NCBI GenBank assembly: GCA_963920705.1 | Contig: CAWUCO010000060.1 | Coordinates: forward strand, 372,001-436,000 | DNA: 64,000 bases | Reading direction: 5' to 3' | DNA from: Odiellus spinosus | Taxonomy: Eukaryota > Arthropoda > Arachnida > Opiliones > Phalangiidae | In this document: positions 51,182-63,482 of the stretch, in pieces | Position numbering within the stretch: the stretch's first letter is position 1 | Layout of the letters: each line of letters starts with the position of its first letter | Notes under the pieces: model-generated | The model's database searches: none | What the model saw: only the letters and a program-made list of their open reading frames with translations | Told to the model about the DNA's origin: nothing | Program-made: the position numbers and the translations under genes

Positions 51182-51571
51182 TTGGGAAATTTGTGGATAA
51201 ATACTTGGGAAATTTTCTATAAATACTTGGGAAATTTGTGGATAAATACTTGGGAAATTTGTGGATAAATACTTGGGAAATTTGTTTATAAATACTTTGG
51301 AAATTTGTGGATAAATACTTGGGAAATTTGTGGATCTATACTTGGGAAATTTGTGGATCTATACTTGGGAAATTTGTGGATCTATACTTGGGAAATTTGT
51401 GGATCTATACTTGGGAAATTTGTGGATCTATACTTGGGAAATTTTTGGATCTAAACTTGGGAAATTTGTGGATCTATGCTTGGGAAATTTGTGGATCTAT
51501 ACTTGGGAAATTTGTGGATCTATACTTGGGAAATTTGTAGAGCTATACTTGGGAAATTTGTAGAGCTATAC
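51182..51571 (+). repeat. GG-GAGC cassette 4
   Basis: GGATAAATAC, a 22-bp TTTTCTATAAATAC monomer (51205-51226), two GGATAAATAC, TTTATAAATAC, TTTGG-GGATAAATAC, then GG monomers with CTAAAC and CTATGC changes, and the GAGC pair (51526-51571). The TTTTCTATAAATAC form is unique in the window. Confidence 0.87.
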
Positions 51572-51640
51572 TTGGGAAATTTTTGGATCTATACTTGGGA
51601 AATTTGGAAATCTATACTTGGGAAATTTGTCAATCTATAC

Positions 51641-51869
51641 TTGGGAAATTTGTGGATAAATACTTGGGAAATTTGTGGATAAATACTTGGGAAATTTGTT
51701 TATAAATACTTGGGAAATTTGTGGAAAAATACTTGGGAAATTTGTGGATAAATACTTGGGAAATTTGTGGATAAATGCTTGGGAAATTTGTGGATAAATA
51801 CTTGGGAAATTTGTGGATAAATACTTGGGAAATTTTTTATAAATACTTGAGAAATTTGTGGATAAATAC
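51641..51869 (+). repeat. Long ATAAATAC cassette, 1263-bp HOR copy 2
   Basis: Same ten-monomer order as 50378-50606, including GGATAAATGC; the 22-bp monomer is at 51825-51846. Confidence 0.88.
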
Positions 51870-52191
51870 TTGGGAAATTTGTGGATCTATACTTGGGAAA
51901 TTTGTGGATCTATACTTGGGAAATTTGTGGATCTATACTTGGGAAATTTGTGGATCTATACTTGGGAAATTTTTGTATCTATACTTGGGAAATTTGTAAA
52001 TCTATACTTTTGAAATTTGTAAATCTATACTTGGGAAATTTGTAGATCTATACTTGTGAAATTTGTAAAACTATACTTGGGAAATTTGTGGATCTATACT
52101 TTGGAAATTTGTGGATCTATACTTGGGAAATTTGTAAATCTATACTTGGGAAATTTGTAAATCTATACTTGGGAAATTTGTAAATCTATAC

Positions 52192-52513
52192 TTGGGAAAT
52201 TTGTGGATAAATACTTGGGAAATTTGTGGATAAATACTTGGGAAATTTGTGGATAAATACTTGGGAAATTTGTGGATCTATACTTGGGAAATTTGTGGAT
52301 CTATAATTGGAAAATTTGTGGATCTATACTTGGGAAATTTGTGGATCTATACTTGGGAAATTTGTGGATCTATACTTGGGAAATTTTTGGATCTAAACTT
52401 GGGAAATTTGTGGATCTATGCTTGGGAAATTTGTGGATCTATACTTGGGAAATTTGTGGATCTATACTTGGGAAATTTGTAGAGCTATACTTGGGAAATT
52501 TGTAGAGCTATAC
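52192..52513 (+). repeat. GG-GAGC cassette 5
   Basis: Three GGATAAATAC (no TTTATAAATAC), then GG monomers with CTATAATTGG, TTGGAAAA, CTAAAC and CTATGC changes, and the GAGC pair (52468-52513). It has lost the TTTATAAATAC and TTTGG-GGATAAATAC monomers seen in the other four. Confidence 0.86.
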
Positions 52514-52628
52514 TTGGGAAATTTTTGGATCTATACTTGGGAAATTTGTAAATCTATACTTGGGAAATTTGTAAATCTATACTTGGGAAATTTGTAAATC
52601 TATACTTGTGAAATTTGTAAATCTATAC

Positions 52629-52858
52629 TTGGGAAATTTGTGGATAAATACTTGGGAAATTTTTTGGATAAATACTTGGGAAATTTGTTTATAAATACTT
52701 GGGAAATTTGTGGAAAAATACTTGGGAAATTTGTGGATAAATACTTGGGAAATTTGTGGATAAATACTTGGGAAATTTGTGGATAAATACTTGGGAAATT
52801 TGTGGATAAATAATTGGGAAATTTTTTATAAATACTTGAGAAATTTGTGGATAAATAC
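52629..52858 (+). repeat. Long ATAAATAC cassette, last in the window
   Basis: GGATAAATAC, a 24-bp TTTTTTGGATAAATAC monomer (52652-52675), TTTATAAATAC, GGAAAAATAC, three GGATAAATAC, GGATAAATAA, the 22-bp monomer (52814-52835) and TTGAG-GGATAAATAC. Beyond this no ATAAATAC monomer is seen. It marks the boundary with Domain IV. Confidence 0.87.
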
Positions 52859-55800
52859 TTGGGAAATTTGTGGATCTATACTTGGGAAATTTGTGGATCT
52901 ATACTTGGGAAATTTGTGGATCTATACTTGGGAAATTTGTGGATCTATACTTGGGAAATTTGTAAATCTATACTTTTGAAATTTGTAAATCTATACTTGG
53001 GAAATTTGTAGATCTATACTTGTGAAATTTGTAAAACTATACTTGGGAAATTTGTGGATCTATACTTTGGAAATTTATGGATCTATACTTTGGAAATTTG
53101 TAAATCTATACTTGGGAAATTTGTGGATCTATACTTGGGAAATTTGTAAATCTATACTTGGGAAATTTGTAAATCTATACTTGGGAAATTTGTAAATCTA
53201 TACTTGGGAAATTTGTAAATCTATACTTGGGAAATTTGTAAATCTATACTTAGGAAATTTGTAAATCTATACTTGGGAAATTTGTAAATCTATACTTGGG
53301 AAATTTGTGGATCTATACTTGGGAAATTTGTGGATCTATACTTGGGAAATTTGTGGATCTATACTTGGGAAATTTGTGGATCTATACTTGGGAAATTTGT
53401 AAATATATACTTGGGAAATTTGTAAATCTATACTTGGGAAATTTGTAAATCTATACTTGGGAAATTTTTAAATTTATACTTGAGAAATTTGTAAATCTAT
53501 ACTTGGGAAATTTGTAAATCTATACTTGGGAAATTTGTGGATCTATACTTGGGAAATTTGTGGATCTATACTTGGGAAATTATTGGATCTATACTTGGGA
53601 AATTTGTGGATCTATACTTGGGAAATTTGTGGATCTATACTTGGGAAATTTGTAAATCTATACTTGGGAAATTTTTAAATCTATACTTGGGAAATTTGTA
53701 AATCTATACTTGGGAAATTTGTAAATCTATACTTGGGAAATTTGTAAATCTATACTTGGGAAATTTGTAAATCTATACTTGGGAAATTTTTAAATTTATA
53801 CTTGAGATATTTGTAAATCTATACTTGGGAAATTTGTAAATCTATACTAGGGAAATTTGTAGATCTATACTTGTGAAATTTGTTAAACTATACTTGGGAA
53901 ATTTGTGGATCTATACTTGAGAAATTTATGGATCTATACTTTGGAAATTTGTAAATCTATACTTGAGAAATTTGTGGATCTATACTTGGGAAATTTGTAA
54001 ATCTATACTTGGGAAATTTGTAAATCTATACTTGGGAAATTTGTAAATCTATACTTGGGAAATTTGTAAATCTATACTTGGGAAATTTTTAAATCTATAC
54101 TTTGGAAATTTGTAAATCAATACTTGGGAAATTTGTGGATCTATACTTGGGAAATTTGTAAATATATACTTGGGAAATTTGTAAATCTATACTTGGGAAA
54201 TTTGTAAATCTATACTTGGGAAATTTGTAAATCTATACTTGGGAAATTTTTAAATTTATACTTGAGAAATTTGTAAATCTATACTTGGGAAATTTGTAAA
54301 TCTATACTTGGGAAATTTGTAAATCTATACTTGGGAAATTTGTGGATCTATACTTGGGAAATTATTGGATCTATACTTGGGAAATTTGTGGATCTATACT
54401 TGGGAAATTTGTGGATCTATACTTGGGAAATTTGTAAATCTATACTTGGGAAATTTTTAAATCTATACTTGGGAAATTTGTAAATCTATACTTGTTAAAT
54501 TTGTAAATCTATACTTGGGAAATTTGTAAATCTATACTTGGGAAATTTTTAAATTTATACTTGAGATATTTGTAAATCTATACTTGGGAAATTTGTAAAT
54601 CTATACTAGGGAAATTTGTGGATCTATACTTGGGAAATTTGTAAATCTATACTTGGGAAATTTGTGGATCTATACTTGGGAAATTTGTGGATCTATACTT
54701 GGGAAATTTGTGGATCTATACTTGGGAAATTTGTGGATCTATACTTGGGAAATTTGTAAATATATACTTGAGAAATTTATGGATCTATACTTTGGAAATT
54801 TGTAAATCTATACTTGAGAAATTTGTGGATCTATACTTGGGAAATTTGTAAATCTATAATTGGGAAATTTGTGGATCTATACTTGGGAAATTTGTGGATC
54901 TATACTTGGGAAATTTGTGGATCTATACTTGGGAAATTTGTGGATCTATACTTGGGAAATTTGTAAATATATACTTGGGAAATTTGTAAATCTATACTTG
55001 GGAAATTTGTAAATCTATACTTGGGAAATTTTTAAATTTATACTTGAGAAATTTGTAAATCTATACTTGGGAAATTTGTAAATCTATACTTGGGAAATTT
55101 GTAAATCTATACTTGGGAAATTTGTGGATCTATACTTGGGAAATTTGTGGATCTATACTTGGGAAATTATTGGATCTATACTTGGGAAATTTGTGGATCT
55201 ATACTTGGGAAATTTGTGGATCTATACTTGGGAAATTTGTAAATCTATACTTGGGAAATTTTTAAATCTATACTTGGGAAATTTGTAAATCTATACTTGG
55301 GAAATTTGTAATTCTATACTTGGGAAATTTGTAAATCTATACTTGGGAAATTTTTAAATTTATACTTGAGATATTTGTAAATCTATACTTGGGAAATTTG
55401 TAAATCTATACTAGGGAAATTTGTAGATCTATACTTGTGAAATTTGTTAAACTATACTTGGGAAATTTGTGGATCTATACTTGAGAAATTTATGGATCTA
55501 TACTTTGGAAATTTGTAAATCTATACTTGAGAAATTTGTGGATCTATACTTGGGAAATTTGTAAATCTATACTTGGGAAATTTGTAAATCTATACTTGGG
55601 AAATTTTTAAATCTATACTTTGGAAATTTGTAAATCAATACTTGGGAAATTTGTGGATCTATACTTGGGAAATTTGTAAATATATACTTGGGAAATTTGT
55701 AAATCTATACTTGGGAAATTTGTAAATCTATACTTGGGAAATTTGTAAATCTATACTTGGGAAATTTTTAAATTTATACTTGAGAAATTTGTAAATCTAT

Positions 55801-56699
55801 ACTTGGGAAATTTGTAAATCTATACTTGGGAAATTTGTAAATCTATACTTGGGAAATTTGTGGATCTATACTTGGGAAATTTGTGGCTCTATACTTGGGA
55901 AATTATTGGATCTATACTTGGGAAATTTGTGGATCTATACTTGGGAAATTTGTGGATCTATACTTGGGAAATTTGTAAATCTATACTTGGGAAATTTGTA
56001 AATCTATACTTGGGAAATTTGTAAATCTATACTTGGGAAATTTTTAAATCTATACTTTGGAAATTTGTAAATCAATACTTGGGAAATTTGTGGATCTATA
56101 CTTGGGAAATTGGTAAATATATACTTGGGAAATTTGTAAATCTATACTTGGGAAATTTGTAAATCTATACTTGGGAAATTTGTAAATCTATACTAGGGAA
56201 ATTTGTGGATCTATACTTGGGAAATTTGTAAATCTATACTTGGGAAATTTGTGGATCTATACTTGGGAAATTTGTGGATCTATACTTGGGAAATTTGTGG
56301 ATCTATACTTGGGAAATTTGTAAATATATACTTGAGAAATTTATGGATCTATACTTTGGAAATTTGTAAATCTATACTTGAGAAATTTGTGGATCTATAC
56401 TTGGGAAATTTGTAAATCTATAATTGGGAAATTTGTGGATCTATACTTGGGAAATTTGTGGATCTATACTTGGGAATTTTGTGGATCTATACTTGGGAAA
56501 TTTGTGGATCTATACTTGGGAAATTTGTAAATATATACTTGGGAAATTTGTAAATCTATACTTGGGAAATTTGTAAATCTATACTTGGGAAATTTTTAAA
56601 TTTATACTTGAGAAATTTGTAAATCTATACTTGGGAAATTTGTAAATCTATACTTGGGAAATTTGTAAATCTATACTTGGGAAATTTGTGGATCTATAC

Positions 56700-59600
56700 T
56701 TGGGAAATTTGTGGATCTATACTTGGGAAATTATTGGATCTATACTTGGGAAATTTGTGGATCTATACTTGGGAAATTTGTGGATCTATACTTGGGAAAT
56801 TTGTAAATCTATACTTGGGAAATTTTTAAATCTATACTTGGGAAATTTGTAAATCTATACTTGGGAAATTTGTAATTCTATACTTGGGAAATTTGTAAAT
56901 CTATACTTGGGAAATTTTTAAATTTATACTTGAGATATTTGTAAATCTATACTTGGGAAATTTGTAAATCTATACTAGGGAAATTTGTAGATCTATACTT
57001 GTGAAATTTGTTAAACTATACTTGGGAAATTTGTGGATCTATACTTGAGAAATTTATGGATCTATACTTTGGAAATTTGTAAATCTATACTTGAGAAATT
57101 TGTGGATCTATACTTGGGAAATTTGTAAATCTATACTTGGGAAATTTGTAAATCTATACTTGGGAAATTTGTAAATCTATACTTGGGAAATTTTTAAATC
57201 TATACTTTGGAAATTTGTAAATCAATACTTGGGAAATTTGTGGATCTATACTTGGGAAATTTGTAAATATATACTTGGGAAATTTGTAAATCTATACTTG
57301 GGAAATTTGTAAATCTATACTTGGGAAATTTGTAAATCTATACTTGGGAAATTTTTAAATTTATACTTGAGAAATTTGTAAATCTATACTTGGGAAATTT
57401 GTAAATCTATACTTGGGAAATTTGTAAATCTATACTTGGGAAATTTGTGGATCTATACTTGGGAAATTTGTGGCTCTATACTTGGGAAATTATTGGATCT
57501 ATACTTGGGAAATTTGTGGATCTATACTTGGGAAATTTGTGGATCTATACTTGGGAAATTTGTAAATCTATACTTGGGAAATTTGTAAATCTATACTTGG
57601 GAAATTTGTAAATCTATACTTGGGAAATTTTTAAATCTATACTTTGGAAATTTGTAAATCAATACTTGGGAAATTTGTGGATCTATACTTGGGAAATTGG
57701 TAAATATATACTTGGGAAATTTGTAAATCTATACTTGGGAAATTTGTAAATCTATACTTGGGAAATTTGTAAATCTATACTTGGGAAATTTTTAAATTTA
57801 TACTTGAGAAATTTGTAAATCTATACTTGGGAAATTTGTAAATCTATACTTGGGAAATTTGTAAATCTATACTTGGGAAATTTGTGGATCTATACTTGGG
57901 AAATTTGTGGCTCTATACTTGGGAAATTATTGGATCTATACTTGGGAAATTTGTTGATCTATACTTGGGAAATTTGTGGATCTATACTTGGGAAATTTGT
58001 AAATCTATACCTGTGAAATTTTTAAATCTATACTTGGGAAATTTGTAAATCTATACTTGGGAAATTTGTAAATATATACTTGGGAAATTTGTAAATCTAT
58101 ACTTGGGAAATTTTTAAATTTATACTTGAGAAATTTGTAAATCTATACTTGAGAAATTTGTGGATCTATACTTGGGAAATTTGTAAATCTATACTTGGGA
58201 AATTTGTGGATCTATACTTGGGAAATTTGTGGATCTATACTTGGGAAATTTGTGGATCTATACTTGGGAAATTTGTGGATCTATACTTGGGAAATTTGTA
58301 AATATATACTTGGGAAATTTGTAAATCTATACTTGGGAAATTTGTAAATCTATACTTGGGAAATTTTTAAATTTATACTTGAGAAATTTGTAAATCTATA
58401 CTTGGGAAATTTGTAAATCTATACTTGGGAAATTTGTAAATCTATACTTGGGAAATTTGTGGATCTATACTTGGGAAATTTGTGGATCTATACTTGGGAA
58501 ATTATTGGATCTATACTTGGGAAATTTGTGAATCTATACTTGGGAAATTTGTGGATCTATACTTGGGAAATTTGTAAATCTATACTTGGGAAATTTTTAA
58601 ATCTATACTTGGGAAATTTGTAAATCTATACTTGGGAAATTTGTAAATCTATACTTGGGAAATTTGTAAATCTATACTTGGGAAATTTTTAAATTTATAC
58701 TTGAGATATTTGTAAATCTATACTTGGGAAATTTGTAAATCTATACTAGGGAAATTTGTAGATCTATACTTGTGAAATTTGTTAAACTATACTTGGGAAA
58801 TTTGTGGATCTATACTTGAGAAATTTATGGATCTATACTTTGGAAATTTGTAAATCTATACTTGAGAAATTTGTGGATCTATACTTGGGAAATTTGTAAA
58901 TCTATACTTGGGAAATTTGTAAATCTATACTTGGGAAATTTGTAAATCTATACTTGGGAAATTTGTAAATCTATACTTGGGAAATTTTTAAATCTATACT
59001 TTGGAAATTTGTAAATCAATACTTGGGAAATTTGTGGATCTATACTTGGGAAATTTGTAAATATATACTTGGGAAATTTGTAAATCTATACTTGGGAAAT
59101 TTGTAAATCTATACTTGGGAAATTTGTAAATATATACTTGGGAAATTTTTAAATTTATACTTGAGAAATTTGTAAATCTATACTTGGGAAATTTGTAAAT
59201 CTATACTTGGGAAATTTGTAAATCTATACTTGGGAAATTTGTGGATCTATACTTGGGAAATTTGTGGATCTATACTTGGGAAATTATTGGATCTATACTT
59301 GGGAAATTTGTGGATCTATACTTGGGAAATTTGTGGATCTATACTTGGGAAATTTGTAAATCTATACTTGGGAAATTTGTAAATCTATACTTGGGAAATT
59401 TGTAAATCTATACTTGGGAAATTTTTAAATCTATACTTGAGATATTTGTAAATCTATACTTGGGAAATTTGTAAATTTATACTTGAGATATTTGTAAATC
59501 TATACTTGGGAAATTTGTAAATCTATACTTGGGAAATTTGTGGATCTATACTTGGGAAATTTGTGGCTCTATACTTGGGAAATTTGTGGATCTATACTTG

Positions 59601-62370
59601 GGAAATTTGTGGATCTATACTTGGGAAATTTGTGGATCTATACTTGGGAAATTTGTAAATCTATACTTGGGAAATTTTTAAATCTATACTTGGGAAATTT
59701 GTAAATCTATACTTGGGAAATTTGTAATTCTATACTTGGGAAATTTGTAAATCTATACTTGGGAAATTTTTAAATTTATACTTGAGATATTTGTAAATCT
59801 ATACTTGGGAAATTTGTAAATCTATACTAGGGAAAATTGTAGATCTATACTTGTGAAATTTGTTAAACTATACTTGGGAAATTTGTGGATCTATACTTGA
59901 GAAATTTATGGATCTATACTTTGGAAATTTGTAAATCTATACTTGAGAAATTTGTGGATCTATACTTGGGAAATTTGTAAATCTATACTTGGGAAATTTG
60001 TAAATCTATACTTGGGAAATTTGTAAATCTATACTTGGGAAATTTTTAAATCTATACTTTGGAAATTTGTAAATCAATACTTGGGAAATTTGTGGATCTA
60101 TACTTGGGAAATTTGTAAATATATACTTGGGAAATTTGTAAATCTATACTTGGGAAATTTGTAAATCTATACTTGGGAAATTTGTAAATCTATACTTGGG
60201 AAATTTTTAAATTTATACTTGAGAAATTTGTAAATCTATACTTGGGAAATTTGTAAATCTATACTTGGGAAATTTGTAAATCTATACTTGGGAAATTTGT
60301 GGCTCTATACTTGGGAAATTTGTGGCTCTATACTTGGGAAATTATTGGATCTATACTTGGGAAATTTGTGGATCTATACTTGGGAAATTTGTGGATCTAT
60401 ACTTGGGAAATTTGTAAATCTATACTTGGGAAATTTGTAAATCTATACTTGGGAAATTTTTAAATCTATACTTTGGAAATTTGTAAATCAATACTTGGGA
60501 AATTTGTGGATCTATACTTGGGAAATTGGTAAATATATACTTGGGAAATTTGTAAATCTATACTTGGGAAATTTGTAAATCTATACTTGGGAAATTTGTA
60601 AATCTATACTTGGGAAATTTTTAAATTTATACTTGAGAAATTTGTAAATCTATACTTGGGAAATTTGTAAATCTATACTTGGGAAATTTGTAAATCTATA
60701 CTTGGGAAATTTGTGGATCTATACTTGGGAAATTTGTGGCTCTATACTTGGGAAATTATTGGATCTATACTTGGGAAATTTGTTGATCTATACTTGGGAA
60801 ATTTATGGATCTATACTTGGGAAATTTGTAAATCTATACTTGGGAAATTTTTAAATCTATACTTGGGAAATTTGTAAATCTATACTTGGGAAATTTGTAA
60901 ATATATACTTGGGAAATTTGTAAATCTATACTTGGGAAATTTTTAAATTTATACTTGAGAAATTTGTAAATCTATACTTGAGAAATTTGTGGATCTATAC
61001 TTGGGAAATTTGTAAATCTATACTTGGGAAATTTGTGGATCTATACTTGGGAAATTTGTGGATCTATACTTGGGAAATTTGTGGATCTATACTTGGGAAA
61101 TTTGTGGATCTATACTTGGGAAATTTGTAAATATATACTTGGGAAATTTGTAAATCTATACTTGGGAAATTTGTAAATCTATACTTGGGAAATTTTTAAA
61201 TTTATACTTGAGAAATTTGTAAATCTATACTTGGGAAATTTGTAAATCTATACTTGGGAAATTTGTAAATCTATACTTGGGAAATTTGTGGATCTATACT
61301 TGGGAAATTTGTGGATCTATACTTGGGAAATTATTGGATCTATACTTGGGAAATTTGTGAATCTATACTTGGGAAATTTGTGGATCTATACTTGGGAAAT
61401 TTGTAAATCTATACTTGGGAAATTTTTAAATCTATACTTGGGAAATTTGTAAATCTATACTTGGGAAATTTGTAAATCTATACTTGGGAAATTTGTAAAT
61501 CTATACTTGGGAAATTTTTAAATTTATACTTGAGATATTTGTAAATCTATACTTGGGAAATTTGTAAATCTATACTAGGGAAATTTGTAGATCTATACTT
61601 GTGAAATTTGTTAAACTATACTTGGGAAATTTGTGGATCTATACTTGAGAAATTTATGGATCTATACTTTGGAAATTTGTAAATCTATACTTGAGAAATT
61701 TGTGGATCTATACTTGGGAAATTTGTAAATCTATACTTGGGAAATTTGTAAATCTATACTTGGGAAATTTGTAAATCTATACTTGGGAAATTTGTAAATC
61801 TATACTTGGGAAATTTTTAAATCTATACTTTGGAAATTTGTAAATCAATACTTGGGAAATTTGTGGATCTATACTTGGGAAATTTGTAAATATATACTTG
61901 GGAAATTTGTAAATCTATACTTGGGAAATTTGTAAATCTATACTTGGGAAATTTGTAAATATATACTTGGGAAATTTTTAAAATTATACTTGAGAAATTT
62001 GTAAATCTATACTTGGGAAATTTGTAAATCTATACTTGGGAAATTTGTAAATCTATACTTGGGAAATTTGTGGATCTATACTTGGGAAATTTGTGGATCT
62101 ATACTTGGGAAATTATTGGATCTATACTTGGGAAATTTGTGGATCTATACTTGGGAAATTTGTGGATCTATTCTTGGGAAATTTGTAAATCTATACTTGG
62201 GAAATTTGTAAATCTATACTTGGGAAATTTGTAAATCTATACTTGGGAAATTTGTAAATCTATACTTGGGAAATTTTTAAATCTATACTTGAGATATTTG
62301 TAAATCTATACTTGGGAAATTTGTAAATTTATACTTGAGATATTTGTAAATCTATACTTGGGAAATTTGT
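56700..62370 (+). repeat. About 2.85-kb (123-124-monomer) tandem duplication
   Basis: Markers at 2829 bp: GAAATTGG (57693 and 60522), GTTGAT (57953 and 60782), GTGAATC (58528 and 61357), GTGGCTC (57470 and 60299). Markers at 2852 bp on both sides: ACTAGG (56974 and 59826), GTAATTC (56872 and 59724), TTGAGATAT (59437 and 62289). Copies therefore differ by gain or loss of single monomers. This is the largest duplication I can define in the window. The edges are approximate. Confidence 0.87.
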
Positions 62371-63093
62371 AAATCTATACTAGGGAAATTTGTAGATCTA
62401 TACTTGTGAAATTTGTTAAACTATACTTGGGAAATTTGTGGATCTATACTTGAGAAATTTATGGATCTATACTTTGGAAATTTGTAAATCAATACTTGGG
62501 AAATTTGTGGATCTATACTCGGGAAATTTGTAAATATATACTTGGGAAATTTGTAAATCTATACTTGGGAAATTTGTAAATCTATACTTGGGAAATTTGT
62601 AAATCTATACTTGGGAAATTTTTAAATTTATACTTGAGAAATTTGTAAATCTATACTTGGGAAATTTGTAAATCTATACTTGGGAAATTTGTAAATCTAT
62701 ACTTGGGAAATTTGTGGATCTATACTTGGGAAATTTGTGGCTCTATACTTGGGAAATTATTGGATCTATACTTGGGAAATTTGTGGATCTATACTTGGGA
62801 AATTTGTGGATCTATACTTGGGAAATTTGTGGATCTATACTTGGGAAATTTGTAAATCTATACTTGGGAAATTTGTAAATCTATACTTGGGAAATTTTTA
62901 AATCTATACTTGGGAAATTTGTAAATCTATACTTGGGAAATTTGTAAATCTATACTTGGGAAATTTGTAAATCTATACTTGGGAAATTTTTAAATTTATA
63001 CTTGAGATATTTGTAAATCTATACTTGGGAAATTTGTAAATCTATACTAGGGAAATTTGTAGATCTATACTTGTGAAATTTGTTAAACTATAC

Positions 63094-63115
63094 TTGGAAA
63101 TTTGTGGATCTATAT
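63094..63115 (+). repeat. 22-bp monomer (one G lost)
   Basis: TTGGAAATTTGTGG replaces TTGGGAAATTTGTGG in the five-monomer module of the last HOR copy. Other copies have the full G run, so this is a private and probably recent loss. Confidence 0.85.
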
Positions 63116-63460
63116 TTGAGAAATTTATGGATCTATACTTTGGAAATTTGTAAATCTATACTTGAGAAATTTGTGGATCTATACTTGGGAAATTTGTAAA
63201 TCTATACTTGGGAAATTTGTAAATCTATACTTGGGAAATTTGTAAATCTATACTTGTGAAATTTGTAAAACTATACTTGTGAAATTTGTGGATCTATACT
63301 TGAGAAATTTGTGGATCTATACTTGGGAAATTTGTAAATCTATACTTGGGAAATTTGTAAATCTATACTTGGGAAATTTGTAAATCTATACTTGGGAAAT
63401 TTGTAAATCTATACTTGGGAAATTTTTAAATCTATACTTTGGAAATTTGTAAATCAATAC

Positions 63461-63482
63461 TTGTGAAATTTGTAAAACTATA
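63461..63482 (+). repeat. 22-bp monomer (AAAACTATA lacking its final C)
   Basis: The AAAAC monomer ends TATA and runs straight into TTGTG, so the C at position 23 is missing. Found once. Together with the loss at 63094 it accounts for the final two-base shift in register. Confidence 0.85.

Larger units (their letters stand above)
36817..52858 (+). repeat. Domain III: HOR array with mixed ATAAATAC cassettes and GG-monomer runs
   Basis: ATAAATAC monomers return at 36817 in new arrangements, commonly ending with a GGATCTTTAC monomer not seen in Domain I. Other marks of this domain are runs of 10-12 GG monomers, a 21-bp monomer, GAGC monomers in pairs, and a TTTTTTATAAATAC 22-bp monomer that ends in C, not T as in Domain I. 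Nearly all open reading stretches of the window lie here because GG monomers lack the TAA. Large HOR units of 2482, 2346 and 1263 bp follow each other from left to right. Confidence 0.88.
50378..52858 (+). repeat. 1263-bp HOR tandem copies
   Basis: The long cassette starts at 50378, 51641 (1263 bp later) and 52629 (988 bp later), with a GG-GAGC cassette before each. 1263 bp is 55 monomers less two bases, explained by two 22-bp monomers per unit. The last interval has one 22-bp and one 24-bp monomer. GGATAAATGC is shared by the first two long cassettes only. Confidence 0.87.
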
